The notes beneath the pieces are model-generated. The model saw only the letters and a program-made list of their open reading frames with translations. It was not told where the DNA came from and ran no database searches. This document shows positions 60,510 to 64,000 of a stretch of DNA of 64,000 bases, piece by piece. The stretch's first letter is position 1, and the number at the start of each line of letters is the position of its first letter. The stretch spans positions 930,001 through 994,000 of the forward strand of contig CM046863.1 of assembly GCA_025617745.1 (NCBI GenBank). The letters are read 5' to 3'. The DNA comes from Heliocidaris erythrogramma. Its lineage: Eukaryota; Echinodermata; Echinoidea; Camarodonta; Echinometridae. Position numbers and translations under genes: made by a program.

Positions 60510-61150
60510 ACCAGCAGACGACCATGTAGGAGGGGGGGGGGGGGGCTTCTGAACCCTGTTATGGATATGAGTCCGACACTGACATTCTATGACAAGGGCG
60601 TAGTTAAAGGGTGGGGGCACAAAATTAATGCAGGGCTGTCAACTTTGGGGAACCGCTTGAAGGGAGATTTGTATTTTTTCTTCTCGCCAGCTCTCCAAAA
60701 GTCAGTTGGGGGATTTTTCGCCAGCCCTCCAAAAGTTGCTCAGTAGGGAGGGGGGGGGGGGGGGGGTGGGGGGTGTGGCAAATATTTTTCTTCTCGCCAG
60801 CCCTCCGAAAGTCGCTCAGTGGAGGGGTGTATACTATAGGGTATCAGATTTTATCAGTTTTCCTCCATAAATCTCTGACAAGCAAGTTATCAATTCTAAA
60901 AGGGGGATACAATTTTTTTTTAAGCCCCCTAAATCCGCCGCTGATCCATGCCCGGACTGTCACGTCAGTCTTGCGGGGTGGGCCTCTTTACAAGTTTTTC
61001 TCGGAGGGTTAATAGAACGACATTGTTATAGTCTCGTGGGCTCCCAAACTAAATTTGGTGCTCGATCCGGGTTTTTTCACAATTTAGGCAAGAGCCCGTA
61101 TATGCCAACCTGGGTTTCGAGAAGGAGGCCACGGCCGATTCGCCTCCTCT
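60510..61150. repeat. G-rich dispersed repeat copies
   Basis: CTTCTCGCCAGCYCTCC-AAAGT motifs at about 60682, 60719 and 60793, G-runs at 60531 and 60751, and TCTCTGACAAGCAAG near 60872, as in 57835-58117. Ends with GATCCGCC-type sequence. Several short degenerate copies seem to be stacked. Confidence 0.65.
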
Positions 61151-62330
61151 TGATCCGCCCCTGCTATTCTGTCATGAATGTGAAGAATAGGATTGCATAG
61201 TGTTGGTGGTCGATCTCATTAAATTGAAAGATTGGGGAAAAAGCAATAAGAGATCATTTTTTTTTTGTTCCAATTGCTTTATTTTTACTTTGTTTCTGTT
61301 TGTTTGTTGTTGTTTTTTTTTTTTGCTCAGTGATTTTGTTTTTAATCATGTAAATCACTCCTAATTTTTGTGATTTCTATTGATTTCCTAATAAAAACAC
61401 AAATAAAAAAAATAAGAGATCATTATTTTTTCCTCAATTCTATTGGAGTCATTTTTACAGATCGGTTGTATATAAGAGAGAATAAGAGTATGAGAAAAAA
61501 TGAGAGGGGGAGAAGAGAGAGACAAAGGGAGCTGGGGCAAAAGTAATGGGATATTCCTACAAAGACAGAATATGACTGTTAATAAATAAATTATATCACC
61601 AGCTGCTATTGATGGTTACTAGTTAATTTAATTTAAAACACGGAGGCCATCCCCCACTCTTTTCGTACAATCGGTAAAGGACCTATTGCGTTGGTGATGG
61701 CTTCGGAGCAAGCCCCTATACTGTTTTCTTCGCCTGCGTCTCACATTTCTACAGCAGAATATTACAAATAACTTACCGTAAGTTGGTTATATTGGTGGCG
61801 TATCCAGGAATGCAGGGGGAGGGGGAGACTCACGTCTGACGCACAAAAAAATCATCAGATGCATTCTATTTTGAATTTTAGGACAAGCAAGGGGGAAAAA
61901 ATGATCACAGTTTTCAGATCCTTTCTGTGCTGGGGGGGGGGGGGGGGGGGGGGGTACACATTTCCTTTCATTCGATGTGTAACTAAGACATGTCAGATTT
62001 GGTTTTGGCTGGCACATAGGGGTACGTATATTCCTGGATATATAATCTTGGATACACCACTCTTAATTTAATCTTTATATTTATATAAGGAATTGCTCGA
62101 ACGCAATCTCATTTTATTAAATCCTTTCTGTCTTGAATAAGGCTAATTACATTACAACTGACCCCCCCCCCCCCCCCCCTGGGCTGCGTACGGCCTTGAA
62201 ACCCAGTGAGGCATTTACTGCAGTGGGGGATTTAAAATGAGTATAGAATCTACTCTGACACATGCGCGTACCAAGGGGGGTGTTTTATATGTTCAAACAC
62301 CCCCGTTTGGTGTTATTTGAAGTTAAAACA
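61151..62330. other. Low-complexity intergenic sequence
   Basis: T-runs near 61259-61325, a purine-rich GAGAG tract at 61480-61540, a G22 run at 61933-61954 and a C-run at 62161-62179. No supportable gene. Confidence 0.5.
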
Positions 62331-62496
62331 CCCCACTTAGAATTTCTGATAACTTTTTCTGTTTTTTTTTTCCTTGTCAAGATAATTTTTGAATAAAAAG
62401 ACTCCCCCCCCCAAAAAAAAAAAAAATAACAGAAATAATGATTTTTTTTTTATTTTTTTTTTTTGTGTTGCTTGCCAGAGACTCTCCCCCCCCCCC

Positions 62497-62545
<49 letters not shown>

Positions 62546-62650
62546 TAAAAAAAAAAAAATAATAAATACTGATAACCTTTTTTTTTTGTTGCTTGTCAGA
62601 GAATTTGGGAGTAAAAACCACCCCCTTTAAAAAGTCCTGGGTATGCCACT
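62331..62650. repeat. Dispersed repeat in reverse orientation with A/T runs
   Basis: Two copies of GTTGCTTG[CT]CAGAGA (near 62466 and 62588) are inverted relative to 58030 and 60870. Long A-runs and T-runs between them could be mis-assembled. Confidence 0.6.
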
Positions 62651-63182
62651 GCTCTGACATACGGTAGGATAAATTCATCGTCAAATGTTAACTGTAGTAA
62701 AAAAGAACGGTAAGTACGGTATACAATTTTCAATCTTGAAATAAGCAGCGCTCAGTAAGGTATTTACTGGTAGACATTTCGCTGGGAGTTCAAGCAGCCA
62801 AGCCGTAATACAGCTCAGCCTCAGACTGTGGGCGCTGCCATGACAGATTACCAGCGTGTAAAGAAGAATGTAATCAGTTTTAACTAAATTCGAACAGGGA
62901 AAAACAGAGCACACAAATACTATACTCAAACATTTTTTTTTCTCAACAACATCACTAACGTCCAAAATTAACCAATCTCCAAATGCATGCAGGTTTCTTC
63001 CCCCGGAGGCGCTTACTTTTTCCGTGATGCATACGCGTCAAATCGGCCAAATCTGCATTTTTAACGTCTTGATGAAGACTATTCTTCGGCTCCTTCACGT
63101 GCACGTACTGCGCCTAGCTCGCTAGCCTGTACGCGCTATACGTATGTACGTACGTATATGGCACGCCATTTGCTCAATAAAG
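62651..63182. other. Intergenic, nothing recognised
   Basis: Ordinary composition. A TACGTATG/TACGTACGTA alternating tract lies at about 63137-63158. No gene seen. Confidence 0.5.
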
Positions 63183-63466
63183 GCGATAAACACTGTTTAT
63201 CGACCGATAAACTATGTTTTTCGAGAAAAACTATGTTTATCACTCGATAAACAGTGTTTTTCGGTAAAACGTTGTTTTTCGAGCGATAAACATAGTTTTT
63301 CAAGTGATAAACAGAGTTTATCGGTAAAACTATGTTTATCGAGTGATAAACATAGTTTTACGGTAAAACTATGTTTATCGAGCGAAAAACATTGTTTTTC
63401 GGTAAAACTATGTTTATCGGTTTATCGCTCGATAAACATAGTTTTACCGTAAAACAATGTTTATCG
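63183..63466. repeat. Palindromic ~24 bp minisatellite
   Basis: Successive GATAAACATAG / CTATGTTTATC words alternate orientation, separated by short linkers (GAGT, GAGC, CGG). Example: CGATAAACACTGTTTATCG at 63184-63202 is a perfect palindrome, and CTATGTTTATC-GAGT-GATAAACATAG at about 63330-63355 has 11-bp arms. The ORFs across it encode 8-residue repeats (KLCLSSDK-like) and are by-products. Confidence 0.9.
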
Positions 63467-63568
63467 ATAAGCAGAGTTATTCGTCCACTGTCGTAAGTGG
63501 CGCAGCGCAGGGCTCCTGCATAGAGTATACCTATGGATGCACGAGAACCGTTCTTCATCCCTAGCCCT

Positions 63569-63720
63569 CAGAGCCATCTATTACAGAGTTTGACCAACTC
63601 GGCTCCATGTAGGTAGCAATATGGCGCTTGTTGCTTTGTTAGGCAAGCACTAAACAAAGGAATATACGCCATGTTGTGCCCAAATAAACCGAGTTGGCCG
63701 AAGTCTGTAATATGGCTCTG
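63569..63720. mobile_element. MITE-like inverted-repeat element
   Basis: Left arm CAGAGCCATCTATTACAGAG ... CCAACTCGG (63569-63602) matches the reverse complement of 63689-63720 apart from a 2-base gap and a few mismatches. 152 bp total with no ORF. No clear target duplication, so the superfamily is unassigned. Confidence 0.65.
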
Positions 63721-64000
63721 TAGATGGTTTTACAAGCCCTCCCCTCCGGTCCCCAAAACAACAACAGCAATAAAAATAACAACATAATATTACAGAGAGT
63801 TCATAAAGGAGTCACTGCTATGTTTAATAAATAGCCTGGCAAGTAGCACAACATATTATAACAAGCATATTATTGATACGTATAGGCTATAGGCCAATTA
63901 TATGATCATGACAAGGGAAATAAAAGAAGCAATAGTAGAGTAACCGGTGCAAAATCTAAGTCTGGTCGCATAACTCCATCCAAAATGACATCGTCATCGT
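63721..64000. other. Intergenic, nothing recognised
   Basis: AT-rich sequence to the window edge with no recognised feature. Confidence 0.5.

Noticed and set aside
62337..62684. 115-codon minus-strand ORF rich in Phe/Lys
   Set aside because: Read-through of long A and T runs in a dispersed repeat.
63144..63452. 102-codon ORF with 8-residue repeats
   Set aside because: By-product of the palindromic 24 bp minisatellite.
63183..63466. Possible CRISPR array
   Set aside because: Eukaryotic context; no unique spacers between repeats, and the units themselves are palindromes with 3-4 nt linkers.

Overview
The window looks like draft-assembly DNA from a marine invertebrate, most likely an echinoderm or related deuterostome (inference, from the mix of repeats, a CR1/L2-type LINE tail, THAP and P2X7-ballast-like coding pieces; no host gene settles it). 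There is a 500-N gap at 9220-9719. Almost everything is repetitive or mobile, and no intact host gene was recognised.

Layout. 1-2220: AT-rich sequence with a self-complementary tandem repeat at about 1055-1470. 2221-9219: a tandem array of ~1.4-1.66 kb units, each itself built from two diverged half-units. 9720-48851: about 18 head-to-tail copies (A-R) of a ~2.0-2.6 kb non-autonomous element. It has asymmetric inverted termini (5' TTAGGTGGTCTGTC; 3' subterminal GACAGACCACCTAA), a 3' hairpin followed by CTAG, a T at every 3' flank, a central CAT/ATC minisatellite and an internal tRNA-like module. I interpret it as a Helentron-associated (HINE/DINE-like) family. Islands inside the array are 17401-18487, 20066-21236 and 22944-23836, the last holding a 3' LINE fragment. 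A ~5.9 kb block (25199-31120) is tandemly duplicated at 31121-36920.

49443-59507 is the most interesting part: a ~10 kb interval bounded by ~24 bp inverted repeats (AGGTCCCCTTTTATG...) and by TTAA on both sides. It carries a THAP-domain ORF reading inward from the left end and exons resembling the P2X7 C-terminal 'ballast' domain reading inward from the right end. This fits a Kolobok/T2-like DNA transposon with unusual cargo. Nested in it (50263-55916, minus strand) is a Ty3/gypsy LTR retrotransposon with near-identical LTRs, a tRNA-Trp-type primer site and a gag-pro-RT-RNaseH-integrase region broken by one stop and several single-base frame changes.

59590-64000: a ~190 bp tandem repeat into which the TTAA element seems to have inserted, G/C-tract-rich dispersed repeats, a palindromic ~24 bp minisatellite (63183-63466) and a ~150 bp MITE-like inverted-repeat element (63569-63720). 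The pieces do not form a pathway; they form a layered transposon landscape with insertions inside insertions.
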